Origin: Bacteroidales bacterium
GTDB lineage: Bacteria; Bacteroidota; Bacteroidia; Bacteroidales; JAADJA01
Reading direction: 5' to 3'
DNA length: 35,382 bases
NCBI GenBank assembly: GCA_016933115.1
Contig: JAFGBL010000093.1
Span: 1 to 35,382 of the forward strand
Below, in pieces: positions 8,500 through 15,914 of the stretch (position 1 is the first letter of the stretch; the number at the start of each line of letters is the position of its first letter). The position numbers were made by a program, and so were the translations under genes. The notes under the pieces were generated by a model that was not told the origin of the DNA, did not search any database, and saw only the letters and a program-made list of their open reading frames with translations.

Positions 8500-10155
8500 C
8501 TATCTCACGATAATTTTCTGAGAATAGGAATTTTCATCCTGAATGGCCCGGATAAAATAGATTCCTTTGGGAAGATCCCTCAAATCAAGATTTACTAATA
8601 TTGTATTTTCAGTGGTCTTTTCCAAAACGACATTACCTTTTGCGTCTGTAAGGGTTAAACTGCAGATGGCATCCGACTCAAGCCGGATATTGAGCAGGCC
8701 ATTTGTTACCGGATTTGGAAAAATATCCAGTGTTTTATGTTCTGCAAAAATATCAGTTACTGATTGTGAACCCGAGAAATATACCAACAATCTGGGAACT
8801 CGTTCGGGGTGATTTTGCCCGTCACCACCGTCTTCGGGATCGGCAATGTTTTCAAATGATTCGAATTCCCTTGCATTTTCATAATCACTTGTGCCCTGGT
8901 TTTCACCAAGCATATGTATCCCCAGCGAGTTTCCTGAAACCCAATTTTCCCTGTCAATGATCTCCTGGATTATATCTGAGATATCCGGTGTGCGGTGATA
9001 GGTCCACAACCCCCATTCTTCAGCTACTTCCCACATAACGGAAGCATCGGTTTTGGGCCTGTCGGTGATCAATTGGTCCATAGTGAAAGTCGGAGCATTA
9101 TCGTATGTTTCACCGACAATTGTTATTTTAGCCACATCTTCTGCATTTTTTGATTCGTGGGAACAAAGAAGGATATAGGCTGAATCAATTTGAGCGCCAT
9201 GAGGAATTTCTATACTTTGGAATCTTAATCCTGTAGATAATATATTAAGATCCTCCGGGTCTCCTTCCCATCCGGCGTCCAAATCATCATCATGCAATGT
9301 ATCCATTTCGTCATTCTCCTGTTCTGCATCATCAGATGAAAGCTGATAGGTAACCAATTGGCCGTTTTCCAAAGTATCGGTTACTATTTCTCCATTGGCA
9401 ATAATGGGAACCTCCAGGAAAGTTGATTCGACCGAATATTCGATAACAAGTTTGGGAACCCTTTCAGGATGGTTTTGTCCGTCGCCGCCGTCTTCGGGAT
9501 CTGAAATATTTTCAAATGATTCGAATTCCCGGGCATTTTCATAATCGCTGGTTCCCTGGTTTTCTCCCTTGAGGATCAGGACAAGAGAGTTGCCATAATT
9601 CCATCCATTGAGATCTATAATCTCCTGAATGATGGAAGATATATCAACCGATTGATGTGGTGTCCAAAGGCCCCATTCTTCGGCTACTTCCCACAATACG
9701 GAAGCATCGGTTTGTGGCCGTCCGGTGATGAGAGCATCCATGGTAAAAGTTACCGGATTCGGATCTTTTTGGCCAACCATTGTAATTTTTGCTACATCTT
9801 CTGCATTTTTTACCTCATGTGAAGTAACCTCAAGATATGCCGATTCAATGGTTGCTCCTTTCGGTACCGGTACTCCCTGGAATCTTAATCCCGTACTGAG
9901 GATGTTCAGATCCTCCGGATCACCTTCCCATCCGGCATCCAGGTCATCATCATGCAAACTATCCATTTCATCATTTTCCTGTTCGGCATCGTCAGAAGAA
10001 AGGGAATATGTTACCAGTTGACCGTTTTCAAGGGTATCCGTTACCACCTCACCATTCTGGATGATGGAGACATCAACTGTAGTTGTTTGTCCGTAATTGG
10101 ATTTTACAAAAAGTAATAACGTAATAATTCCAAAAAATAGTAGAAATTTTTTCAT
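8500..10155 (-). CDS. T9SS-exported protein with two tandem 220-residue acidic units
   Basis: A 551-residue secreted protein: signal peptide about 1-23, unit A about residues 31-240, unit B about 251-460, and a C-terminal type A T9SS sorting domain over roughly the last 80 residues (FPNPVTNGLLNI ... LPKGIYFIRA ... KIIV). The units start at NGE(V/I)VTDTLENGQLVTY and carry an acidic block (SSDDAEQENDEMD, HDDDLDAGWEGDPEDL) that could bind Ca2+. The rest (TGLRFQ, A-x-I-x-SAY, ASVxWEVAEEW, DISxIIQEII, PxLxIEY) matches a beta-sandwich module I have seen in surface and extracellular proteins of Bacteroidota and other bacteria. No enzyme active site is evident, so adhesion or ligand binding is possible. 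It forms its own transcription unit, with a Pho-like promoter upstream and a terminator downstream, inside the phosphate locus. Confidence 0.85.
   Translation of the reverse strand: MKKFLLFFGIITLLLFVKSNYGQTTTVDVSIIQNGEVVTDTLENGQLVTYSLSSDDAEQENDEMDSLHDDDLDAGWEGDPEDLNILSTGLRFQGVPVPKGATIESAYLEVTSHEVKNAEDVAKITMVGQKDPNPVTFTMDALITGRPQTDASVLWEVAEEWGLWTPHQSVDISSIIQEIIDLNGWNYGNSLVLILKGENQGTSDYENAREFESFENISDPEDGGDGQNHPERVPKLVIEYSVESTFLEVPIIANGEIVTDTLENGQLVTYQLSSDDAEQENDEMDTLHDDDLDAGWEGDPEDLNILSTGLRFQSIEIPHGAQIDSAYILLCSHESKNAEDVAKITIVGETYDNAPTFTMDQLITDRPKTDASVMWEVAEEWGLWTYHRTPDISDIIQEIIDRENWVSGNSLGIHMLGENQGTSDYENAREFESFENIADPEDGGDGQNHPERVPRLLVYFSGSQSVTDIFAEHKTLDIFPNPVTNGLLNIRLESDAICSLTLTDAKGNVVLEKTTENTILVNLDLRDLPKGIYFIRAIQDENSYSQKIIVR
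8776..10065 (-). repeat. Tandem intragenic duplication, 660-bp period
   Basis: The two coding units (about 9436-10065 and 8776-9405) match at DNA level with an offset of 660 bp. For example the block at 8831-8904 recurs at 9491-9564 with few changes. This indicates duplication within the gene, recent enough to remain visible in nucleotides. Confidence 0.9.
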
Positions 10156-10190
10156 TGTGTTATCTTTTTAGTTATTTATAATTTTTCAGC

Positions 10191-10246
10191 CAAATGTATT
10201 TTCGAAACCTGATGTAATTACTAACTGAACCTTAATTTAAGGTTAA
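10191..10246 (-). promoter_or_regulatory. Candidate Pho-type promoter of the tandem-repeat protein
   Basis: Read on the minus strand: TTAAC (10246-10242), TTAAG (10235-10231) and TTAGT (10224-10220), each 11 bp apart, then 21 bp, then TACATTTG (10198-10191), a perfect TAnnTTTG -7 element. The predicted transcript leader is about 30 nt. No separate -33 TTTG is visible, which fits an activator-dependent promoter. This is the best of the three candidate sites. Confidence 0.55.
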
Positions 10247-10248
10247 AA

Positions 10249-10280
10249 AAAAGCCCCGATTTATTAAAATCGAGGCTTTT
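10249..10280 (-). terminator. Intrinsic terminator after the MORN-repeat gene
   Basis: A 14-bp stem with one C-A mismatch (10249-10262 with 10267-10280) and an ATTA loop. It is flanked by A-runs on one side, read as T-runs on the minus strand, and ends 20 bp past the stop at 10301. A strong rho-independent terminator. Confidence 0.85.
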
Positions 10281-10300
10281 GTGTGTATTATAAAGTGGGT

Positions 10301-10768
10301 TTAATATTTTCGCTCGTTTAAAAGGGTTCCGTCCTTGTCAAACATTTTCCATGTTCCGGATTTGTTGCCTTCTGAGTAGTGCATCTCATACAGCAAATTA
10401 CCATCATCATCCCAAATAAACCAATCGCCATTTTTGAGGTCGTCTTTATAGCGTGCTTCTCCTACTTTGGTTCCCTTCTGATTCCAGTTTATCCACAAAC
10501 CGTCCTTTTTTCCTTCCTTGTATGATCTTAATTCGTGCTTTTGTCCGTTTTCGAAATAGGTTATTACTTCACCGTCTTCGATCCCGTTTTTAATGTTCAA
10601 TTCAATCCTAATGTTGCCATTTTCAAAGTACTCCTTGTGGGTGCCGGTATAAAGCATATTCCGTTTGTAGAAATAACCGTCTTTCTGAATCACCTCCTGT
10701 GTATAACCTGTGGCAACAAAAATTAAAATTGAAGCAAATGTCAAAAGAATTCCAATATATGTTTTCAT
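10301..10768 (-). CDS. Exported MORN-like repeat protein (YwqK-type)
   Basis: 155 residues from the ATG at 10768, which opens a clean signal peptide (MKTYIGILLTFASILIFVAT, cleavage near residue 24). An in-frame ATG at 10816 would put 16 polar residues before it and is less likely. The mature part is a chain of about five repeats of the form YFENGxxxxExxxKxGxxDGxWxxW (residues 47-155), the MORN-variant pattern found in many Bacteroidota exported proteins annotated as YwqK-like. Such repeats form beta-hairpin ladders; no specific activity is known to me. It lies 62 bp downstream of the receptor stop on the same strand and ends at a strong terminator, so it is probably the last gene of the lipoprotein-receptor operon. 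Confidence 0.82.
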   Translation of the reverse strand: MKTYIGILLTFASILIFVATGYTQEVIQKDGYFYKRNMLYTGTHKEYFENGNIRIELNIKNGIEDGEVITYFENGQKHELRSYKEGKKDGLWINWNQKGTKVGEARYKDDLKNGDWFIWDDDGNLLYEMHYSEGNKSGTWKMFDKDGTLLNERKY

Positions 10769-10830
10769 TTCATCTGTTTTTGATACAATACCTGGTTTGT
10801 AAAAAAAAGTTTTCAAATTTATAAAAATAA

Positions 10831-13734
10831 TCAGAACTGATAGCTGACTCCCAGGCCCACGGAAATGCCGGGGTTTAAACTACTGTAAACCTGGTCTTCT
10901 GCCTCATACGACCTGTAGTGGCTCACCACTTTTTCATTTAAAAGATTTGACACTTTAAAATCGATCATTGTTCTCTTATCTTTTCCGAATCTCTTATTCA
11001 AACTAAAATTAAGGCTGTTGAAAGGATCGGCATAGATGTCGGGAAATAAGCCGGCTCCAACGATGCTGAGAGTGGTTCCTTTTACGTTGTAAAACACGCC
11101 GGCGTCCAGGCCATGATCCGGATCGCTGTATGTAATTCCGGCATTGACCACAAAGGGCGATTGCCCGGCCATAACCCTGTTATTTTCTATGGATTCTCCT
11201 GCCTTTTCGTAAGTCTTCCGTGAATTATACTCAGTATCAGTCATATCAATACTTGATTTTACGAGGGTGAGATTTCCATTCACTGACAACTTATTCAATG
11301 CAATGGCAATGAAACTTAAATCCTTCCTGAATTCCAGCTCTACACCATACAATTGGCCGTCACCCACATTGCGCGGTTGGTATTCGGTGCTGGTTTGCTG
11401 TTCGGGTATGCGGACCAGTTCAATCGGATTATCAAATGTTTTATAGAAGCCGCTAACAGAGTACATCTGGCCGGCGGGCAGGTACCATTCCCAACGGATA
11501 TCAAAATTATTAATGCGGGTCTCTGTCAGGTTGCCATCCCATCCGGAGTAAGTAAATAAACTTCCGTTAAAGATACGATTTGAGATCGGATCAATTATTT
11601 GGGCAAATGATAGCTCTTTGAAAGAAGGCCTTGCAATAGTGCGTGAATATGAAATCCGGAGGTTTTGTTCGTCGCTCAGGGCATAAATAAGGTTCACCGA
11701 AGGAAACAGGTCAGTTGATTCCAACACCTTGTCATTATCGAGGTTTTTACCATTGATGATATCGCCGCTGGCATAAGTCTGGTCACGGCCGGTATGTTTT
11801 TGCACATAATACTCTATACGAACGCCCACGATGGTTTTAAGTTTAGGCAGAGGATTGAACTCCTCTGATATATAAGCCGCAAAATTGTTTATATTCGATG
11901 CATAAGTATTGGGGTTCGGATTTCGGTTACCCGATTGATAATAAATACTGTTGGGCTTGTTGGGATAAATGTTTTCGGCATCAAGCACATGAGCCGGATC
12001 AGGGTTTGTCCATGACTGGGTCCCGAAAAATTGCATATCAAAAAACAAGATTTCATAATCTCTTTGTTTGTAAATATGGCTCAAACCGAATTTAAGTCGG
12101 GCATCCCGTTTCATCAACTCATGTTTTTTTGAGAGATCTATTTTCGAGGTATTGTTCAATTCTTCAAGTGATCTCCAGATTCTTGAAGGATTTCCGCCGG
12201 CTCCTCCACTAAACAGAGTGTCGAGCGGTTGATAAGTAAAGGCTGTTTTGCGGATGTCGGGATCATTTGAAGTTGAATAGGTGGGAGAAATCCGCCAATC
12301 AATTTCCCAACCAGTAGTTGGCCAGAGATGTAAACCATTCAACAATCCGTTAGTGAGCGAACGCTGATTGTACTCAATGTTATCGGAACTGGCACGGTAA
12401 CCCGATTGTCCAACGGCTTCCCCGTCATTGACAATATAAAATTTACCGGCCCTGCTTTCACCGTTCTGAAGGTGCATGAGGGTTAACCTGATTTTTGAGT
12501 GATCGGTTTTATAGGCCAATCCCCCCAGCGCTCCAAGCAGGACGTTTTGTTCGCCCAACTGCCCTGTTTGGATGGTGGCATATCGCATTTCGTAAAGGTT
12601 GGGATCGATATACCGCTGGTATTCTCCGAAGATCACTTCATCATAAAATTTTGTATCGGTCTTGTAGGACAGTGAGAACACATATCCCAGTTTTCGTTTC
12701 TTAGCTGGATCACCTTTCTTTTTTCCCAAATCTATTTGATTACCCATGGAAATCCCCATGCTATAATCCATAAAGCTTGTCTTCTGTTTGGCAGCTAATT
12801 GGGAATCAAAACTGGTTACAAAGTCAAATACTTCCTGGTCGGAAGCGCCGCTGATGGGCGTGGGGATATTGTCTTTTCCTGCACGGGCAGGTAAAGCCCG
12901 CGTACCATCATCAAAACCCAGCATATCCGTAGAACCACCTTCGTATGTAAGCCAATCGGAATTGAAGTGCATGGATGGATTGTAGGTAAGCCCTAAAGAT
13001 ACCGATATGGACTTTTCTTCAGGGAAATCCTTGGTTTCAATATTAAGCATCCCACCGGTAAAATCAGCGGGCATATCAGCTGTATAATTTTTACTAACGA
13101 ATATATTGTCGATCAGGTTGGTGGGGAAAATATCCATTTGCAAGCTGTTACGGTCGGGGTCAAGGCCCGGTATGTCAACCTGGTTCAGCATTGTTTTCGA
13201 ATACCGATCACCCAATCCTCTCACATAAACATACTTACCGTCTTCCACCGAGACACCGGTAACGCGCTTGGCAGCCTCAACTGCGGTTGCATCGCCGGTA
13301 AGTTTGATTTTCGAGGAAGATATCCCATCCAGAATAACAGCCGATTTCTTTTTAATGGTAAGCAACGCAGATTCTGTTCGCCGGATCACCTCGGCGCTTA
13401 CCACCACTTCTGATAGCTCAAGACTTACTTCTTTAAGTACCAAATTTTCCAGCATGGTCACTTCACCCGCTTTCACCTGCACATCGTTAATCAGGATGGT
13501 TTGAAACGAAATGTAAGATATCTGGGCCTGGTAGCTACCCGGATCGGCATCGATGCTAAATTTTCCATCCAGATCGGTGGTTGTACCAATGGTGGTACCA
13601 GTCAAAAATACGGTTACACCAACCAGGGATTCACCGGTAGCTTCTTCATAAACGGTGCCCCTTATCTTTCCTTTTTGAGCCATTGTCTGAAGGCCCATTC
13701 CAAGTATCAGCAATAACCAGATTATTTTCCTCAT
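10831..13734 (-). CDS. TonB-dependent outer-membrane receptor paired with a beta-helix lipoprotein
   Basis: 967 residues: signal peptide 1-19 (cleaved near MAQ), carboxypeptidase-regulatory-like domain about 22-110 (GTVYEEATGESLVGVTV ... TDLDGKFSI), plug about 125-245 (AAKRVTGVSVEDGKYVYVRGLGDRY, DNIFVSKNYTADMPADFTGG), then the barrel to a terminal SYQF. The VRGLGDRY plug type is widespread in Bacteroidota and usually pairs not with SusD but with a separate surface lipoprotein; here the gene before it encodes such a lipoprotein. The operon is divergent from PhoB/PhoR-like genes, suggesting a substrate linked to phosphate limitation, such as a phosphoester or phosphate-bearing polymer. The ligand is inferred from position only. 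Confidence 0.9.
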   Translation of the reverse strand: MRKIIWLLLILGMGLQTMAQKGKIRGTVYEEATGESLVGVTVFLTGTTIGTTTDLDGKFSIDADPGSYQAQISYISFQTILINDVQVKAGEVTMLENLVLKEVSLELSEVVVSAEVIRRTESALLTIKKKSAVILDGISSSKIKLTGDATAVEAAKRVTGVSVEDGKYVYVRGLGDRYSKTMLNQVDIPGLDPDRNSLQMDIFPTNLIDNIFVSKNYTADMPADFTGGMLNIETKDFPEEKSISVSLGLTYNPSMHFNSDWLTYEGGSTDMLGFDDGTRALPARAGKDNIPTPISGASDQEVFDFVTSFDSQLAAKQKTSFMDYSMGISMGNQIDLGKKKGDPAKKRKLGYVFSLSYKTDTKFYDEVIFGEYQRYIDPNLYEMRYATIQTGQLGEQNVLLGALGGLAYKTDHSKIRLTLMHLQNGESRAGKFYIVNDGEAVGQSGYRASSDNIEYNQRSLTNGLLNGLHLWPTTGWEIDWRISPTYSTSNDPDIRKTAFTYQPLDTLFSGGAGGNPSRIWRSLEELNNTSKIDLSKKHELMKRDARLKFGLSHIYKQRDYEILFFDMQFFGTQSWTNPDPAHVLDAENIYPNKPNSIYYQSGNRNPNPNTYASNINNFAAYISEEFNPLPKLKTIVGVRIEYYVQKHTGRDQTYASGDIINGKNLDNDKVLESTDLFPSVNLIYALSDEQNLRISYSRTIARPSFKELSFAQIIDPISNRIFNGSLFTYSGWDGNLTETRINNFDIRWEWYLPAGQMYSVSGFYKTFDNPIELVRIPEQQTSTEYQPRNVGDGQLYGVELEFRKDLSFIAIALNKLSVNGNLTLVKSSIDMTDTEYNSRKTYEKAGESIENNRVMAGQSPFVVNAGITYSDPDHGLDAGVFYNVKGTTLSIVGAGLFPDIYADPFNSLNFSLNKRFGKDKRTMIDFKVSNLLNEKVVSHYRSYEAEDQVYSSLNPGISVGLGVSYQF

Positions 13735-13777
13735 AACGATTTGAAGGTGATTTATTTAATTTGATAAAAAATACAGA

Positions 13778-13811
13778 AAACAGACCCGCAATCTGAATTG
13801 AGGATCTGTTT
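13778..13811 (-). terminator. Intercistronic hairpin between lipoprotein and receptor genes
   Basis: AAACAGA (13778-13784) pairs with TCTGTTT (13805-13811), and CC with GG just inside, across a 14-nt loop. It lies in the 108-bp gap after the lipoprotein stop. It may attenuate or stabilise the transcript; no clear T-run follows on the minus strand, so full termination is doubtful. Confidence 0.35.
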
Positions 13812-13842
13812 CCCACAGAAATAATATTGTTTTAAACCTTGA

Positions 13843-15039
13843 TTATAGTCCTGCCAATTTTCCAGCATTTGAAGCCCATGTCCAACCAAAAACACCTGCA
13901 TTGGCTTTGGGTGATCCGCCAGCAGTAACACCAGCAGGCACTTCGCCGTTTACATAGTTGGCTAAATCACCGGCCGGCACATTGAGTTCAATGCCCTCGA
14001 AGCTCACTCCGGCGGCAGTTACGCGGTTGATTTGCTGGCCTTCTTCGATACCTGTAAAATAAATGTTTTTTAGGGCAACAATGGAGTTGTCATCAACATT
14101 GATCAAGTCGCCAGAACTTCTTTCATACTCGGTATCGCTGCAAACCACGGTTCCATTTTGGATGGTATGACCTCTTTCGAAAGAACCTTCCGGGCCATCA
14201 AGTTCATAATTGTGTCCACCCGGAGCCACTACGATAAAGTTATCAAGGGTTCCGCCCCACGACTGGTCGGTGTCGATAGCATCATCGTTTACATTCCAAA
14301 CCAGCAGATTTTTCACATTTACTGTTCCACCGAACCATTCCACACCGTCATCCTGGTTGGCAACTACCTCAATGTTTTCAACTATTGTGTTGGAACCCAC
14401 ACCACCCAGGGTAAGGCCATTGATCTCGTTTCCTGATCCGATATTGGTACCTCCATGACGGATAGAAATATATTTGAGCACACCCGAATTATCCTCATCA
14501 TTATTTCCACCATACAATCCGTTGGGATCGGAGGTTGGAATACCTTCAATCTGAACTTCGTTTACATCGCCGTTTTCATTGGATGCCGAGATGCTTGCAT
14601 TTCCCAACACAATCAGTCCACCCCAGAGTCCGTCAATATCAGGATCAAGGTTGGGGCTTTCTATCTGCCCGGGTACAATCTCATCGGCCACCGATGTGAA
14701 AATAATAGGTTGATCGGCTGTACCTTCAGCCATTAATTTACCCCCCCGTGCAATTAATAAGGCTGTTGCGTTGGCGCCTGTACCAGCTTGACCTTTAATA
14801 ATTACTCCTGGCTGTATGTTGAGGGTTGCTCCTGATAATACGGTAATACGGCCCGCAAGAACATAAACATTACCGGTTGTCCAGGTGGTATTTTGGGAAA
14901 TGTTTGTCGTAACAACAATACCACTGGTGTTGTTATTATTATTGTTGTCGTCGTCGTCATCATCCTTGCTGCAAGCCGAAAAAACACCAATAACTGTGGC
15001 AAACATTGCCAGGTAAAGTAAGAGATTTAATTTTTTCAT
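13843..15039 (-). CDS. Surface lipoprotein with right-handed beta-helix-like repeats
   Basis: 398 residues with a lipoprotein signal (FSAC, C23), then a run of six Asp and six Asn (26-37), a spacer often seen in Bacteroidota surface lipoproteins. The body starts with NVYVLAGRITVLSGATL and continues with GVIIKGQAG, LLIARGGKLMAEGT and PIIFTS, a pattern I recognise from Bacteroidota proteins with a pectate-lyase-like beta-helix. Further repeats occur at ISIRHGG, NTIVENIEVVANQDDGVEWFGGTVNVKNLLVWNV style segments (about 190-260). I see no obvious catalytic triad, so binding is more likely than cleavage. It is the first gene of an operon with the TonB receptor 108 bp downstream and is divergent from the PhoB-like regulator, so it is a plausible substrate-capture partner of that receptor. 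Confidence 0.82.
   Translation of the reverse strand: MKKLNLLLYLAMFATVIGVFSACSKDDDDDDNNNNNNTSGIVVTTNISQNTTWTTGNVYVLAGRITVLSGATLNIQPGVIIKGQAGTGANATALLIARGGKLMAEGTADQPIIFTSVADEIVPGQIESPNLDPDIDGLWGGLIVLGNASISASNENGDVNEVQIEGIPTSDPNGLYGGNNDEDNSGVLKYISIRHGGTNIGSGNEINGLTLGGVGSNTIVENIEVVANQDDGVEWFGGTVNVKNLLVWNVNDDAIDTDQSWGGTLDNFIVVAPGGHNYELDGPEGSFERGHTIQNGTVVCSDTEYERSSGDLINVDDNSIVALKNIYFTGIEEGQQINRVTAAGVSFEGIELNVPAGDLANYVNGEVPAGVTAGGSPKANAGVFGWTWASNAGKLAGL
14929..14964 (-). repeat. In-frame trinucleotide tract (Asp6-Asn6)
   Basis: Twelve consecutive GAY and AAY codons encode the Asp/Asn spacer after the lipid Cys. Because the unit is a codon, slippage would change spacer length without breaking the frame. 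Confidence 0.8.
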
Positions 15040-15077
15040 CGTAATGTAAATTTAATTAGTGACTTTTAATTTTGATG

Positions 15078-15134
15078 CAAAACAAGAAGATAAAAATCAG
15101 ATAAAATTTAAGTTTTTCTTATTTTTGTATTAAG
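15078..15134 (-). promoter_or_regulatory. Weaker Pho-like array facing the lipoprotein operon
   Basis: TTAA cores at 15130 and 15108 are 22 bp apart, with a degenerate TTAT core (15119) midway. TTGTTTTG (15085-15078, minus strand) lies 22 bp beyond and is one mismatch from TAnnTTTG. The match is poorer than at the other three sites and the DNA is very AT-rich. Offered as a possible promoter for the operon starting at 15039. Confidence 0.3.
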
Positions 15135-15149
15135 TTTTGTATCTTGAGT

Positions 15150-15204
15150 TTAATAAAAATTTAACATTAATTTAAGAATCGAAACCAAATTCAGAATAAA
15201 TTTG
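15150..15204 (+). promoter_or_regulatory. Candidate Pho-type promoter of the phoB/phoR-like operon
   Basis: TTAAT (15150), TTAAC (15161) and TTAAG (15172) are each 11 bp apart, then 20 bp, then TAAATTTG (15197-15204), a perfect TAnnTTTG. The ATG at 15214 follows so closely that the leader would be only about 6 nt. The layout suggests autoregulation of the two-component system. The TTAA cores are palindromic, so the array could also act toward the divergent operon. Confidence 0.5.
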
Positions 15205-15213
15205 TGTCCACTT

Positions 15214-15897
15214 ATGGAATCATCCAATACTAAAATTCTCATCGTCGATGATGAGAAGGACATCATCGAATTTCTCAGGTATAATTTCGAAAAGGAAGGA
15301 TTTCAGGTCTATTCTGCAAGAAACGGTAAGGACGGGAAAGAAGTTGCCATAAAGGAAAAACCCGATTTGATCGTTCTGGATATCATGATGCCCGGAATGG
15401 ACGGTGTTGAATTGTGTAAAGAACTTAGGGAAAAACCAGAATTTCAGGATACACTTATCATTTTCCTTACCGCCCGCGGTGAAGATTACTCCCAAATTGC
15501 TGGTTTTGAAGTGGGTGCAGATGATTACATTACCAAGCCCATTCGCCCACGTGTCTTAATTGCCAGAGTCAATGCCTTGCTCAAGCGCAAATCCAAAATC
15601 AGCTTGAGTGAAAATACCATTGATCTGAAATCCCTGATTATTGATAAAGATAGGAGAGACGTTAAAGTTGAAGGCAAATCCATTCACATCCCAAAAATTG
15701 AATTTGATTTGTTGGTTCTTCTCGTTTCCAATCCCGGTAAAATTTTTACACGCGAAGAAATATATTCCAAGATATGGGGAAATGAGGTTTATGTAAGTGA
15801 TCGTACACTGGACGTCCACATCAGAAAACTTCGCGAAAAAATTGGAAAACAATACATCAAAACAATAAAAGGTGTAGGATACGGTTTTACCGAATAA
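15214..15897 (+). CDS. phoB: OmpR/PhoB-family response regulator
   Basis: 227 residues from the ATG at 15214. A TTG at 15202 is also in frame, but it overlaps the -7 element and adds nothing to the fold. The receiver domain has the acidic pair D12-D13, phospho-acceptor D56 (LIVLDIMMPGMDG), the TAR switch motif and K in ITKP. The winged-helix DNA-binding domain starts about residue 130 (FDLLVLLVSNPGKIFTREEI) and ends in the recognition segment VSDRTLDVHIRKLREKIG and IKTIKGVGYGF. The kinase gene follows 17 bp later. Assignment as PhoB rests on the neighbouring phosphatase, phytase and receptor genes and the phased TTAA arrays; another OmpR-type regulator cannot be excluded from sequence alone. 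Confidence 0.88.
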   Translation: MESSNTKILIVDDEKDIIEFLRYNFEKEGFQVYSARNGKDGKEVAIKEKPDLIVLDIMMPGMDGVELCKELREKPEFQDTLIIFLTARGEDYSQIAGFEVGADDYITKPIRPRVLIARVNALLKRKSKISLSENTIDLKSLIIDKDRRDVKVEGKSIHIPKIEFDLLVLLVSNPGKIFTREEIYSKIWGNEVYVSDRTLDVHIRKLREKIGKQYIKTIKGVGYGFTE

Positions 15898-15914
15898 ACT
15901 AGTAGCCTCCTGAA

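Noticed and set aside
13829-13842. AAACCTTGATTA resembling promoter words near other start sites
   Set aside because: It lies directly after the lipoprotein stop codon, 95 bp from the receptor start, and lacks an 11-bp series with a -7 element.
15202-15213. TTG start for the response regulator
   Set aside because: It falls within the -7 element and adds four residues before the natural start of the receiver domain.
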